From: Nannocystis sp.
GTDB lineage: Bacteria > Myxococcota_A > Polyangia > Nannocystales > Nannocystaceae
Direction: 5' to 3'
NCBI RefSeq assembly: GCF_016714285.1
Contig: NZ_JADJNN010000001.1
Span: forward strand, 434,001 to 498,000
DNA: 64,000 nucleotides
Shown piece by piece: positions 36,179 through 44,331 of the stretch; position 1 is the stretch's first letter; the number at the start of each line of letters is the position of its first letter. Under the pieces are notes generated by a model. It was not told the DNA's origin. It ran no database searches and saw only the letters and a list, made by a program, of their open reading frames with translations. A program made the position numbers and the translations under genes.

Positions 36179-37381
36179 ATGAGCGCCGCCGACACAGCCG
36201 CCGACTCTGTTCGGGCCGCTGCGCGTGTGAGGGGTGAGGCCGCTGCGCGCGTGAGGGGCGGGCAGGCGCCGATCCTCGCGCGTCACGACGCGACCGCGAC
36301 GCGCCTCAAGGAGCTGCTCGGCGCGCCGCTCCTGGCCTCACCGTGGCTCGCCCGGCTCGGGCGGGTCAGCTTCCTCGGCACCCTCGACCTGCACCCTGAC
36401 AGCGTGCACGCCTCGAGCCGCCTCGATCACTCGCTCGGTGTCGTCGGCCTCGGGCTGCAGGTCGGCGCCGAGCTCTCGCTCTCGCCGGCCGATCTGCGCC
36501 TGCTGGCGGCCGCGTGTCTGCTCCACGACATCGGCCACTATCCGCTGTCGCACGCGGCCGAGCCCGGCTTCCAGCGCGCGCTTGGGGTGGCGCACCACGG
36601 CGTCACCGAGTGGATCGTCCGCGGCAACGGATCGATCCCGGTCGCACAGTCGCTGCGCCCCGCGCTCGAGCGGGCCGACCTCGATCCCGATCTGCTGTGG
36701 TCGGTGATCGTCGGCGACGCGCCGCCGCGGTACGCGGCCCTGTCCGCCTTGCTGCTCGCGCCGATCAACCTCGACACCCTCGACGGCATCGTCCGCACCG
36801 CCCGCTCCTTCGGTCGCCGCGGAATGCGCTTGCCGCCGATCCTGTTTCGTCGCGCCGGCGACGAGATCGTGCTCGACCCGTCCGCGATCCCGGCGCTTGA
36901 TCGCTTCTGGGCCCTCAAGGATCGCATGTACGGCGAGGTCATCAACCTGCCATCCAACATCGTCTGCGAGGCCGAGCTCTCGCGGGCGGTCGCCGGTCGC
37001 TTCGACGCCGCGGTGTTCGCCGGCTTCGCTGGCTTCGACGACCTCGCGCTCGGTCCGCTCGCGGATGCCGCCGCCCGCAAGGCTGGCCTGATCGTCGGCG
37101 ACGACGAGCGCTTCCGCTTCGCGGGTCGCCGGGTCGCCGGCGACGACCTGCCGCGGGTACGCAAGCGCTACTTCGTCGATCGCCGCGTCGAGCCGACCGC
37201 GGCCGGCCTGTGCGGCGCCGACTGGTCCCGTCGCTACCGTCACGGGCGTCAACTGGTCTACGTGACCCAGCAACACGACGCGGTCCAGCTGCCATTGCCA
37301 GGCCTGGTCAGCTTCGCCGACGCCCCGAACGCGGAGGCGTGGTCGCAGCTGCCGGCGGGCGCCGAAGGGCCGGAGATCTAA
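36179..37381 (+). CDS. HD-domain metal-dependent phosphohydrolase
   Basis: The 400-residue protein has the HD pattern of the dGTPase/SAMHD1-like branch: SSRLDHSLGVVGL (first His), LLHDIGHYPLSHAAE (HD) and a distal Asp in LDTLDGI. ATG 36179 is preferred to an upstream in-frame ATG because the region before it overlaps the divergent promoter area. Residues about 12-28 are a direct repeat encoded by two 24-bp units (36214-36237 and 36238-36261). The substrate is probably a nucleotide, but this is not established. It may form an operon with the nucleotidyltransferase 43 bp downstream. Confidence 0.85.
   Translation: MSAADTAADSVRAAARVRGEAAARVRGGQAPILARHDATATRLKELLGAPLLASPWLARLGRVSFLGTLDLHPDSVHASSRLDHSLGVVGLGLQVGAELSLSPADLRLLAAACLLHDIGHYPLSHAAEPGFQRALGVAHHGVTEWIVRGNGSIPVAQSLRPALERADLDPDLLWSVIVGDAPPRYAALSALLLAPINLDTLDGIVRTARSFGRRGMRLPPILFRRAGDEIVLDPSAIPALDRFWALKDRMYGEVINLPSNIVCEAELSRAVAGRFDAAVFAGFAGFDDLALGPLADAAARKAGLIVGDDERFRFAGRRVAGDDLPRVRKRYFVDRRVEPTAAGLCGADWSRRYRHGRQLVYVTQQHDAVQLPLPGLVSFADAPNAEAWSQLPAGAEGPEI
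36214..36261 (+). repeat. Tandem 24-bp repeat in the HD hydrolase gene
   Basis: Two adjacent 24-bp units (GGCCGCTGCGCG at each start) encode AAARVRG twice and preserve the frame. Confidence 0.75.
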
Positions 37382-37424
37382 TGTCTCGCAACCTATCCCG
37401 AGAGACAGCCAGAGGAGCCGCGCC

Positions 37425-38438
37425 GTGACAGTCGGCCCGATCGATCTGCGTCCGCTGCTGGCCGAGCTCGCGGTGTCCGAGGCTGACGCCGCCCACGTGC
37501 TCGCGGCCGCCGAGGGCTCGTGGACCCGACTCGTGGAGATCCGGCGCGCGCTCGCGGGGCACGCGATCCCGGCGAGCCTGGCCGTCTTCGCGGTCGGCTC
37601 GCTCGGTCGCTTCGAGTCGTCGCCAGCGAGCGACCTCGACTTCGCCGTCGTGTACTCCGGCGAGCTGCTCACGGCCGAGGCGGCGGCGCAGGCACGGCAC
37701 GATCTGGCGGCGCAGCTGCGAGCTCGCGGCCACGATGTCCCGAGCAAGACCTTCCGTGCGCCGCTCGAGCTGGGCGCGCTGCTGGGTGACATCGGCGGCG
37801 AGGGCGACAGCAACCTGCACCTGACCTACCGCGCCCTGCTGCTCACCGAGGGCGTGTGGCTGGCCAACGCAGCGGCCGCGGCCGAGGTCCGCGACGCGAT
37901 CTTCTCCGCTTACGCCCAGGGGGCGATCAGCCGCGGGAGATTCCTCAGCTCGCTGCAGAACGACCTCCATCGCTACTACCGAACCATCTGCGTCGACTAT
38001 CGCTTCAAGGTGGAGAGCGCCGGCAAGCACTGGGCGATCCGCTACTTCAAGCTCCGGCACGCTCGCAAGCTGTGGCACCTCGCCAACCTCGCGTTGTTCT
38101 GCCGCGCGGCGCAGCTGCCCGACGACGAGCGCGACGTCTACCTCGCGTGCGAGCTCCCGCGTCCGCCGCTGCTGCGTCTGTGCAGCGTGCTCCGGGCGCT
38201 TCACGGCCTGCCGCTGGCGGCCGAGCTGCTGCGGGCCTACGACGGCTACCTCGCCGCGCTGGCGGACCCCCAGCTGCGCCGCGCGCTCGACCAGATCGAC
38301 TACACGACGCGCGGCCAGGACCCGCTGTTCGCCCGCATGCTGGCCGGCGCCGAGCGCTTCGACCTCGCGACCCAGGCGATCGCCGGCCACCTGTGGATCC
38401 ACTGCAACGAGCACCTCGTGCGCTACGGCCTGCTGTGA
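37425..38438 (+). CDS. Nucleotidyltransferase-fold protein (GlnD/DUF294-like)
   Basis: The 337-residue protein has the nucleotidyltransferase signature AVGSLGRFESSPASDLDFAVVY (about 56-77). The Gly-Ser-x-Gly-Arg loop and Asp-x-Asp pair bind metal and NTP. The second half is helical, with RGRFLSSLQNDLHRYYRTICVDYRFK, similar to helical tails of GlnD-like and DUF294 proteins. The substrate is unknown; it may nucleotidylate a protein or small molecule. GTG 37425 has a GAGGAG ribosome-binding site 8 nt upstream. The stop overlaps the next gene as GTGA. Confidence 0.82.
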   Translation: MTVGPIDLRPLLAELAVSEADAAHVLAAAEGSWTRLVEIRRALAGHAIPASLAVFAVGSLGRFESSPASDLDFAVVYSGELLTAEAAAQARHDLAAQLRARGHDVPSKTFRAPLELGALLGDIGGEGDSNLHLTYRALLLTEGVWLANAAAAAEVRDAIFSAYAQGAISRGRFLSSLQNDLHRYYRTICVDYRFKVESAGKHWAIRYFKLRHARKLWHLANLALFCRAAQLPDDERDVYLACELPRPPLLRLCSVLRALHGLPLAAELLRAYDGYLAALADPQLRRALDQIDYTTRGQDPLFARMLAGAERFDLATQAIAGHLWIHCNEHLVRYGLL

Positions 38439-38985
38439 CAGACCTGTCCGAAGAGTCAGCCTGTCTGCTCGGACAGCACGTCGTGTTCGACCTGATCGGC
38501 GTGCTCGCCGGGCCCTCATGGCGCGAGCTGTGTCCGCGGCCCGACCTGGCCGCCTGGGCCCGCTTCAAGGTCGGTGCGTACAGCGAGTCCGACTTCTGGT
38601 CTGACGATCTCGCCGCCGCCTACCGCGCCGCGCTCGGCCTTCGCCGCGATCGCCTGGCCTTGCTCGCCCGTCTGCGGGCGCGTGGTGCGAAGATCGTGGT
38701 CGCCAGCAACTTCGCGGCGCCGTGGCTGGCGACGCCTGCGCGCGAGCGCGTGCCCGCGGGCCTCGTCGACGTCTGGCTCGTCAGCGGCGAGCTCGGCGTG
38801 GCCAAGCCCGCCGCGGGCTTCTGGGCCGCGCTGCGTCGCATCGTCCCTGCCGGCAGCCTCGTCGTCGACGACCAGCGGGGCAATTGCGAGGCGGCCAGCC
38901 GCCACGGACTGCGCGGCTGTGGGCCCCAGCCGGAGTGGACCTCGCCGGCCTCGTCGACGCGGCGCTGGCAATTCCAAACCGGTGA
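38435..38985 (+). CDS. HAD-like hydrolase (frameshifted near the 3' end)
   Basis: The sequence HVVFDLIGVLAGPSW is HAD motif I with the second Asp replaced (DxI rather than DxD). IVVASNF is motif II, GVAKPAAGFW motif III and LVVDDQRGNCEAASRHGLRG motif IV. In the first frame the protein would read straight through into the next gene. One missing base near 38918-38925 moves to the frame WAPAGVDLAGLVDAALAIPNR and a proper stop at 38983-38985, giving about 183 residues. The N-terminus contains two degenerate palindrome copies (38442-38478). GTG 38435 overlaps the nucleotidyltransferase stop, so the two genes are coupled. With motif I altered, phosphatase activity is uncertain. Confidence 0.7.
38442..38478 (+). 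repeat. Two degenerate dispersed-palindrome copies at a gene start
   Basis: The 38442 copy keeps the ACCTGTCC left arm but its right arm is poor. The 38459-38478 copy has intact CTGTC and GACAG arms. Both lie within the first 15 codons of the HAD gene. Confidence 0.4.
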
Positions 38986-39034
38986 TCGTGCGGCCGAGGT
39001 GAGCTGCCAGCTTTACCCGGCCGCGCGCCTTGCC

Positions 39035-39040
39035 TATCCT
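39035..39040 (+). promoter_or_regulatory. -10 box of the Cys-rich lipoprotein gene
   Basis: TATCCT ends 9 nt before the ATG at 39050, in the 64-bp gap that follows the corrected HAD stop. Confidence 0.45.
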
Positions 39041-39049
39041 GGCGCTGCC

Positions 39050-39412
39050 ATGCCCTCAGCTCGCCGCAACCAACATCTCGCCCTCGGGGGACTTCTGTCC
39101 CTCGCGCTCGGCGCCGTCCTGGCGGTCGCCTGCGCCGGCCCGGTCGGCGGCTCGTGTCGCCTGAACCCGTCGTGCGGCACGGGCGATCTCGGTGCCGACT
39201 GCGACGCCGGCTTCCAGTGCACGCAGGGCTACTGCTGCGACAAGAAGGACTGCGACGGCGGGATGTGCACGCTCGCCTGTGGCAAGAAGGGCCCGGCCTG
39301 TCCCGGCGGCATGGTCTGCCACGGCGACGTGTGTTACTTCGGCTGCGACTTCGACAACCAGTGCGCCGAGGGTCAGCGTTGCAAGGACGACAACTTCTGT
39401 TCGTGGGACTAG
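39050..39412 (+). CDS. Cysteine-rich lipoprotein
   Basis: The 120-residue protein has a lipoprotein signal (GGLLSLALGAVLAVAC, Cys 28). The short mature domain holds many Cys in C-x5-7-C patterns (CNPSCGTG-like start, CDAGFQCTQGYCCDKKDC, CPGGMVCHGDVCYFGCD). This resembles the small Cys-rich modules common in secreted myxobacterial proteins, with disulfides expected outside the cytoplasm. Function is unknown. It has its own -10 box, so the apparent read-through from the upstream HAD frame is an artefact of the indel there. GlmM begins 8 bp downstream. Confidence 0.8.
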   Translation: MPSARRNQHLALGGLLSLALGAVLAVACAGPVGGSCRLNPSCGTGDLGADCDAGFQCTQGYCCDKKDCDGGMCTLACGKKGPACPGGMVCHGDVCYFGCDFDNQCAEGQRCKDDNFCSWD

Positions 39413-39419
39413 GGGCCTG

Positions 39420-40774
39420 ATGGCGAGTGAACGCAGGCTGTTCGGCACCGACGGGATCCGCGGACCCGCCAACCTCCACCCGATGACCCCCGAGGTCGCG
39501 CTGCGCCTCGGCATGGCCGTGGCCGCCCACTTCGGACGTCGCGGCAGCGTCGTGATCGGCAAGGACACCCGGCTCTCGGGCTACATGTTCGAGACGGCCC
39601 TGGCCTCCGGTGTGTGCGCGATGGGGGCCGAGGTCATGCTCGTGGGCCCGCTGCCGACCCCGGGCATCGCCTACATCACGCGATCGATGCGCGCCGACGC
39701 TGGCGTCGTCATCTCGGCCTCGCACAACCCCTTCGCCGACAACGGCATCAAGCTGTTTGCGGCCGACGGCTTCAAGCTCCCTGACGAGGTCGAGGCCCAC
39801 CTCGAGGCGTTGATGGCCCCCGGGGTGCTCGACGACCAGGTCGCGCGCGGGCCGAGATCGGTCGCGCGGTCCGCATCGACGACGCCGCCGGTCGCTACAT
39901 CACCCAGCTCAAGTACGCCTTCCCCGCCGAGCTCAAGCTCGACGGCCTCAAGGTCGTCGTCGACTGCGCCCACGGGGCCGCCTACAAGGTGGCGCCCGCG
40001 GTGCTACGCGAGCTCGGGGCCGAGGTCATCGCCCTCGGCGTCGCGCCCGACGGGCTCAATATCAACGACCGCTGCGGCGCGGTCCACCCCGATCGCATGT
40101 GCGCCGCAGTGCGTGAGCACGCGGCCGACCTCGGCGTCGCGCTCGACGGCGATGCCGACCGGGCCGTGTTCAGCGACCGCCACGGCAAGCTCGTCGACGG
40201 CGACGCGATCCTGGCGATCTGCGCCCGCGAGCTGCACGCCCGCGGGGCCCTGCGGGGCGGCGCTGTGGTAGCGACGATCATGTCCAACCTGGGCCTCGCC
40301 CGCTGCCTGCGCGATGTGGGCCTCGAGCTCGTGCGCACGCCGGTCGGCGACCGCTACGTCGTCGAGGCGATGCGCAGCGGCGGCTACAACCTCGGCGGCG
40401 AGCAGTCGGGTCACGTGGTCTTCCTCGACCATGGCACCACCGGCGACGGCGTGGTCGCCGCCCTGCAAGTCCTGGCGATCCTGCAGCGCAGCGGTCGGCC
40501 GCTCGACGACCTCACCCGCGTGATGACACGCTACCCACAGCTGCTGCAGGCCATCACCGTCGCCGAACGGATCCCGCTCGAGCTCCTGCCTGGCCTCTCC
40601 GGGGTGATCCGCGGGGTCGAGCATGAGCTCGGCAGCGAGGGCCGCGTGGTGGTCCGCTACTCGGGGACCGAGGCCAAGCTGCGGATCATGCTCGAGGGCC
40701 CCGACCAGGACCGCCTCGAGCAATACCTCGGCCGCATCGCCGAGGCTGCCCGACGCGAGCTCGGCAGCGCGTGA
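39420..40774 (+). CDS. glmM: Phosphoglucosamine mutase (frameshifted)
   Basis: GlmM converts glucosamine-6-phosphate to glucosamine-1-phosphate for UDP-GlcNAc, peptidoglycan and LPS synthesis. The N-terminal part has FGTDGIRG and the phosphoserine loop VISASHNPFADNG (about 97-110). The rest (AVRIDDAAGRYITQLKY, DGDADRAVFSD, GGEQSGHVV and RYSGTEAKLRIM) is in another frame. Adding one G to the GGG at 39849-39851 restores one reading frame of 451 residues. The defect is probably a sequencing error because every motif is intact and the enzyme is normally essential. It is the usual partner of cdaA-cdaR. Confidence 0.93.
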
Positions 40775-40800
40775 GGGGCTGCGGCCCGCGTCGATCGATG

Positions 40801-40806
40801 TACCAT
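40801..40806 (+). promoter_or_regulatory. -10-like box upstream of the SMI1-like gene
   Basis: TACCAT lies 17 nt before ATG 40824, so a leader of about 10 nt is expected. Confidence 0.35.
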
Positions 40807-40823
40807 CGCCGACGAGCCCGATC

Positions 40824-41567
40824 ATGCCCGCACGAACCCCCGGTCCGATCGTCGCCCCCGAGCCGCTGCTCACCACCCTGGCGGAGTATCGCCAGCTCCA
40901 CCTCGCGCTCGCCGACAGCGAGCCCGGCCACGCCTGGCTCAGCGCGCTCGAGCTGCCTTGCGAGCTGGAGATCGACGTCGTCGCCCGCCAGGAGGAGGCG
41001 CTCGGCGCCAGCTTCTCGGACCTGCTGCTCGCCGTGCTCGCGTGTCGCGTGCCGCACCTCGCGGACAGCTACGAGATGTCGATCGAGCTCGGGTCGCTGG
41101 CCGCCGAGGCCCGTTCGCTGCGCTGTCCGCCCGAGCTGCTGGCGGTCGCGCGCGACGGTGAGTGCTTCTATTGCGTGCCGCGCCGCGAGCACGCCTGGGC
41201 CACCACCGTGATCACCCCCTGGCACCCCGAGGACGGCGCCAGCGCTGCGCGTCCGCTGCAGCGCTGGCTCAAGGAGGGCCCGATCGATGACCTCTGGCAG
41301 CTGCTCGCCGAGCTGCGGGCCATCGATCCCGGGGCCGACGAGCCACTGCCTCCGCAGGCCCGCCCCGACGCCGCCGCCGGCGTCTGCCCGCGTCTGGTCC
41401 TCGCCCACGGCGCTGTCACGGCGGTCCGCCAGGTGGAGCACGCCAAGTTTGGCGTCGGCCGCGTGCTGCGGGCGATCGGCGACGGCGACGCGCGCAAGCT
41501 CGACATCGACTTCGGCGCCGCCGGGGTGCGCACGATCCTCGCCCGCTTCGTGCGTGAGCTGGCCTGA
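40824..41567 (+). CDS. Hypothetical protein: SMI1/KNR4-like N-terminus and UvrD-tail-like C-terminus
   Basis: The 247-residue protein is not firmly assignable. Residues about 20-150 have the pattern of SMI1/KNR4-type immunity or scaffold domains, with Trp- and Pro-containing loops (ATTVITPWHPEDG). The last ~45 residues (VEHAKFGVGRVLRAIGDGDARKLDIDF, ending TILARFVREL) closely resemble the small module at the C-terminus of UvrD/PcrA helicases that binds RNA polymerase. A fusion of these two would be unusual. It follows glmM by 49 bp. Confidence 0.5.
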   Translation: MPARTPGPIVAPEPLLTTLAEYRQLHLALADSEPGHAWLSALELPCELEIDVVARQEEALGASFSDLLLAVLACRVPHLADSYEMSIELGSLAAEARSLRCPPELLAVARDGECFYCVPRREHAWATTVITPWHPEDGASAARPLQRWLKEGPIDDLWQLLAELRAIDPGADEPLPPQARPDAAAGVCPRLVLAHGAVTAVRQVEHAKFGVGRVLRAIGDGDARKLDIDFGAAGVRTILARFVRELA

Positions 41568-41618
41568 CCTGGCTCTTGCGACAGCGCCCCCGGGCCGCGC
41601 GCGTGCGATCCGCTGTGA

Positions 41619-41624
41619 TAAGGT
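41619..41624 (+). promoter_or_regulatory. -10 box of the LRR lipoprotein gene
   Basis: TAAGGT lies 7 nt before ATG 41632, as for the first skp gene. Confidence 0.45.
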
Positions 41625-41631
41625 CGCAGCA

Positions 41632-43323
41632 ATGTCCCGTCGGTTCGCGCCTCGAAGTCAGCGCCTCGCCGTGATAGCGACCATGCTCGCGGCGTGCGGG
41701 GGAGGTGGCGCCGGGAACCCCACACCGCCGGTCTGCGAGGGCGAGATCGAGGTCCCCGACCCGCAGTTGCGCGCCCTCCTGCTGTCGATCCTCACCGACC
41801 CCGAGGCCAGCGAGGACACCGACACGGACACCGGCGGCGAGCCCACGCTCACTGCCGAGGCGCTCGCGGGCATCACCGGGTTGCAGGCCGCGGGCCGCGA
41901 CATCGCCGACCTCCGCGGCCTCGAGTGCGCCCGCGGCCTCGTCACTCTCGGCCTGGCCAACAACAAGATCGAGAGCCTCGCGCCGCTCGCCAGCCTCGAC
42001 GGTCTGCGGGAGATCGAGCTGTCCGAGAACCCGCTCGCCAACCTCGACGCGCTCGCCTCGCTCACCGCCCTGGAGAAGCTCGTGCTCGCCAGCACCGGCA
42101 CCACGGAGCTCGGCTTCCTCGCCCCGCTCACCGGCCTGCGTCACCTCGATCTCACCAGCAACAAGGCGCACGACCTCGCTCCGCTGGCCGGCCTGACCGG
42201 CCTCGAGTCGCTCGTCCTCAGCAACAATGCGATCACCGACGCCAGCCCGCTCGCCGGCCTAAACAACCTCTTCGCGCTCGAGCTCGACGGCAACCAGCTG
42301 GGCGACGCGGCGCCGCTCGCCGGGCTCACCAGGCTCGAGTACCTCGACCTCGACGGCAACCAGCTGACCACCCTCGCGCCGCTCGCCGGGCTCAAGCGTC
42401 TGCGCGACCTCGAGGCCAGCGCGAACCTCCTCACCGACACCAGCGGCCTCGCCGGCAAGCCCGAGCTCGTGGAGCTCGCGCTCGAGGGCAATCAGCTCGC
42501 CGTCCTCGCCGACCTCGACGGCCTCGGCTCCGTCACCACCATCGACCTCGACGCCAACCAGCTCGCCAGCCTCGCCGGCCTGGACAAGCTTACCCGCCTG
42601 CGCACCCTCTCGGCCCATGGCAACCGCCTCACCGACATCACCGCGATCGCCGAGCTGGTCGACCTGCGCTACCTCGATCTGCGCGACAACCCGGGGCTGC
42701 TCTCGCTCGCCCCGATCGCGGGCCTCGATCTGCTCGACTACCTCGGCGCCGGCGGCCATCAGCTCGATCAGGACCTCACGCCGCTGACAGACCTGCCGCT
42801 GCTGCGAAGCCTCGACCTCAGCGACTCCGGCACCGCCGACTACGCCCCGCTCACCAGCCTGCCCGCGCTGCGCAGCCTCGTGCTGCACGGCGCCCGGATC
42901 GACGCGGCCGCCGTCGACGAGCTCGCCAAGCTGGTCGAACTCACCAGCCTCGACCTCTCCGCCACCGCCGTCGTCGACATCAGCCCGCTCGCGCCGCTCG
43001 CCGCGCTCACCGCGATCGACTGCAGCGACACCGGCGTGGTCGACCTGGCGCCGGCGCTCGGCTGGACCGTCGTCGAGAAGCTCAAGTTCGCCGGCACCAA
43101 GGTCGCCGACATCTCCGGCGTGGACGCGCTCCAGCGGCTCGCCGAGCTCGATCTGGCCAACAGCGCGGTCAAGGACCTCGGCCCGATCGCCGGCAACGAG
43201 TACTTCCGCCGCGGTGACCGACTCGACATCACGGGAACCCCGGTCGACGTCGGCGACTGCCCGGCGATCCTCGCCCTGCGCGAGCGCGAGGCCGTCGTCG
43301 TCACCGACCTCGAGTGCGAGTGA
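41632..43323 (+). CDS. Leucine-rich-repeat lipoprotein
   Basis: A lipoprotein signal (LAVIATMLAAC, Cys 22) and a Gly/Thr/Asp-rich stalk precede about 18-20 repeats of 20-22 residues. Their pattern, LxxLxxLxLxxNxLxDxxPLAGL, is of the internalin/SDS22 type. The 563-residue protein probably sits on the cell surface or in the periplasm and binds protein ligands; the partner is unknown. The translated start is ATG 41632, 7 nt after a -10 box; upstream in-frame sequence has no homology. Repeats are ordered and not collapsed, so the gene seems intact. Confidence 0.88.
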   Translation: MSRRFAPRSQRLAVIATMLAACGGGGAGNPTPPVCEGEIEVPDPQLRALLLSILTDPEASEDTDTDTGGEPTLTAEALAGITGLQAAGRDIADLRGLECARGLVTLGLANNKIESLAPLASLDGLREIELSENPLANLDALASLTALEKLVLASTGTTELGFLAPLTGLRHLDLTSNKAHDLAPLAGLTGLESLVLSNNAITDASPLAGLNNLFALELDGNQLGDAAPLAGLTRLEYLDLDGNQLTTLAPLAGLKRLRDLEASANLLTDTSGLAGKPELVELALEGNQLAVLADLDGLGSVTTIDLDANQLASLAGLDKLTRLRTLSAHGNRLTDITAIAELVDLRYLDLRDNPGLLSLAPIAGLDLLDYLGAGGHQLDQDLTPLTDLPLLRSLDLSDSGTADYAPLTSLPALRSLVLHGARIDAAAVDELAKLVELTSLDLSATAVVDISPLAPLAALTAIDCSDTGVVDLAPALGWTVVEKLKFAGTKVADISGVDALQRLAELDLANSAVKDLGPIAGNEYFRRGDRLDITGTPVDVGDCPAILALREREAVVVTDLECE

Positions 43324-43384
43324 GTTTCTTGCCCCGCCGCGCGCGTGCTGGCCAGTTTCTTGCCCCGCCGCGTGCATGCTGGCT
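43323..43384 (+). repeat. Tandem 31-bp repeat upstream of the XerC-type recombinase
   Basis: Two adjacent 31-bp units begin AGTTTCTTGCCCCGCCGCG at 43323 and 43354 and differ at a few positions. They lie in the 72-bp gap between the LRR and recombinase genes, so they cover its promoter region. Confidence 0.8.
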
Positions 43385-43395
43385 AGCTGGCGTCG

Positions 43396-44328
43396 ATGCG
43401 CGCCGCCCTCGACCGCTACCTGGTCCACCTCGAGTCCGAGCGCCGCGTCTCGCCGCACACCCTGCGGGCCTACCGACGCGACCTCGAGGACTTCCTCGCC
43501 CGCGCCTGGGCCCGCCGCGCTCGCCCGCCGGTCGTCACCGACCTGAACCTCCGCGAGATCCGCAGCGAGCTCGCCGACCTCTACGGCGAGGTGCAGGCCA
43601 GCACGCTCGCGCGCAAGCTCTCGAGCCTGCGCAGCTTCGCCGAGTTCCTGCGCCGCGACGGCACGCTGCCCGACAACGAGGCCGCGCTGGTGCGGCGACC
43701 GAAGCAGCGCGTGCGCCTGCCGGTGGCGCTGCCGGTCGAGGACATCGCGCCGATGATCGACGGCCCTGGTCACGCTGCCGGCCCGCTCGGCCTGCGCGAC
43801 GTGGCGATCCTCGAGGTCCTGTACGGCGCCGGCCTGCGCGTCAGCGAGTGCGCCGGCCTCGACCTCGAGCACCTCGCCTGGGCCGGCGACGACCTCAGCC
43901 TGCGCGTCGTCGTCGGCAAGGGCGGCAAGGATCGCGTCGTCCCGCTCGGCAGCGCCGGCGCAGCGGCGCTGCGCGCCTGGCTCGCGCAGCGCGACGACCT
44001 GTCCAAAGTGACAGGTCGCAAGGGACAGCCGGTCTTCCTCTCGCGCCGCGGCGCCCGCATCTCGGTGCGGACGATCCGCGAGCTGGTCTACCGCCGCTGC
44101 CTCGCCACCGGCGCTCGCGCCCGCGTCGGCCCGCACGGCCTGCGCCACAGCTTCGCCACCCACCTGCTCGAGTCGGGCTGCGACCTGCGCAGCATCCAGC
44201 GCATGCTCGGCCACGCCAGCCTGTCGACCACGCAGCGCTACACCCACCTCGACCTCGGCCACCTGACCGACATCTACGAGCGGGCCCACCCGCGCGCCCA
44301 GGTCAGCAAGCCGCCGCCCCGGCCCTGA
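43396..44328 (+). CDS. xerC: XerC-type tyrosine recombinase
   Basis: The 310-residue protein has the N-terminal SAM-like core-binding domain (LDRYLVHLESERRVSPHTLRAYRRDLEDFL) and the catalytic domain. Its Arg is in GAGLRVSECAGL (about 150), followed by HGLRHSFATHLLESG (His/Arg), LGHASLSTTQ and the nucleophile Tyr in RYTHLD. Length and motif set fit XerC, which resolves chromosome dimers at dif, though a phage-type role cannot be excluded. No dif site is visible here. A palindrome copy at 43997-44016 is read as D-L-S-K-V-T-G-R, a different frame from most copies. Confidence 0.92.
   Translation: MRAALDRYLVHLESERRVSPHTLRAYRRDLEDFLARAWARRARPPVVTDLNLREIRSELADLYGEVQASTLARKLSSLRSFAEFLRRDGTLPDNEAALVRRPKQRVRLPVALPVEDIAPMIDGPGHAAGPLGLRDVAILEVLYGAGLRVSECAGLDLEHLAWAGDDLSLRVVVGKGGKDRVVPLGSAGAAALRAWLAQRDDLSKVTGRKGQPVFLSRRGARISVRTIRELVYRRCLATGARARVGPHGLRHSFATHLLESGCDLRSIQRMLGHASLSTTQRYTHLDLGHLTDIYERAHPRAQVSKPPPRP
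43997..44016 (+). repeat. Dispersed palindrome copy inside xerC
   Basis: ACCTGTCCAAAGTGACAGGT has perfect 7-bp arms (ACCTGTC/GACAGGT). It lies in the loop before the strand preceding the second catalytic motif. Confidence 0.75.
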
Positions 44329-44331
44329 GCC

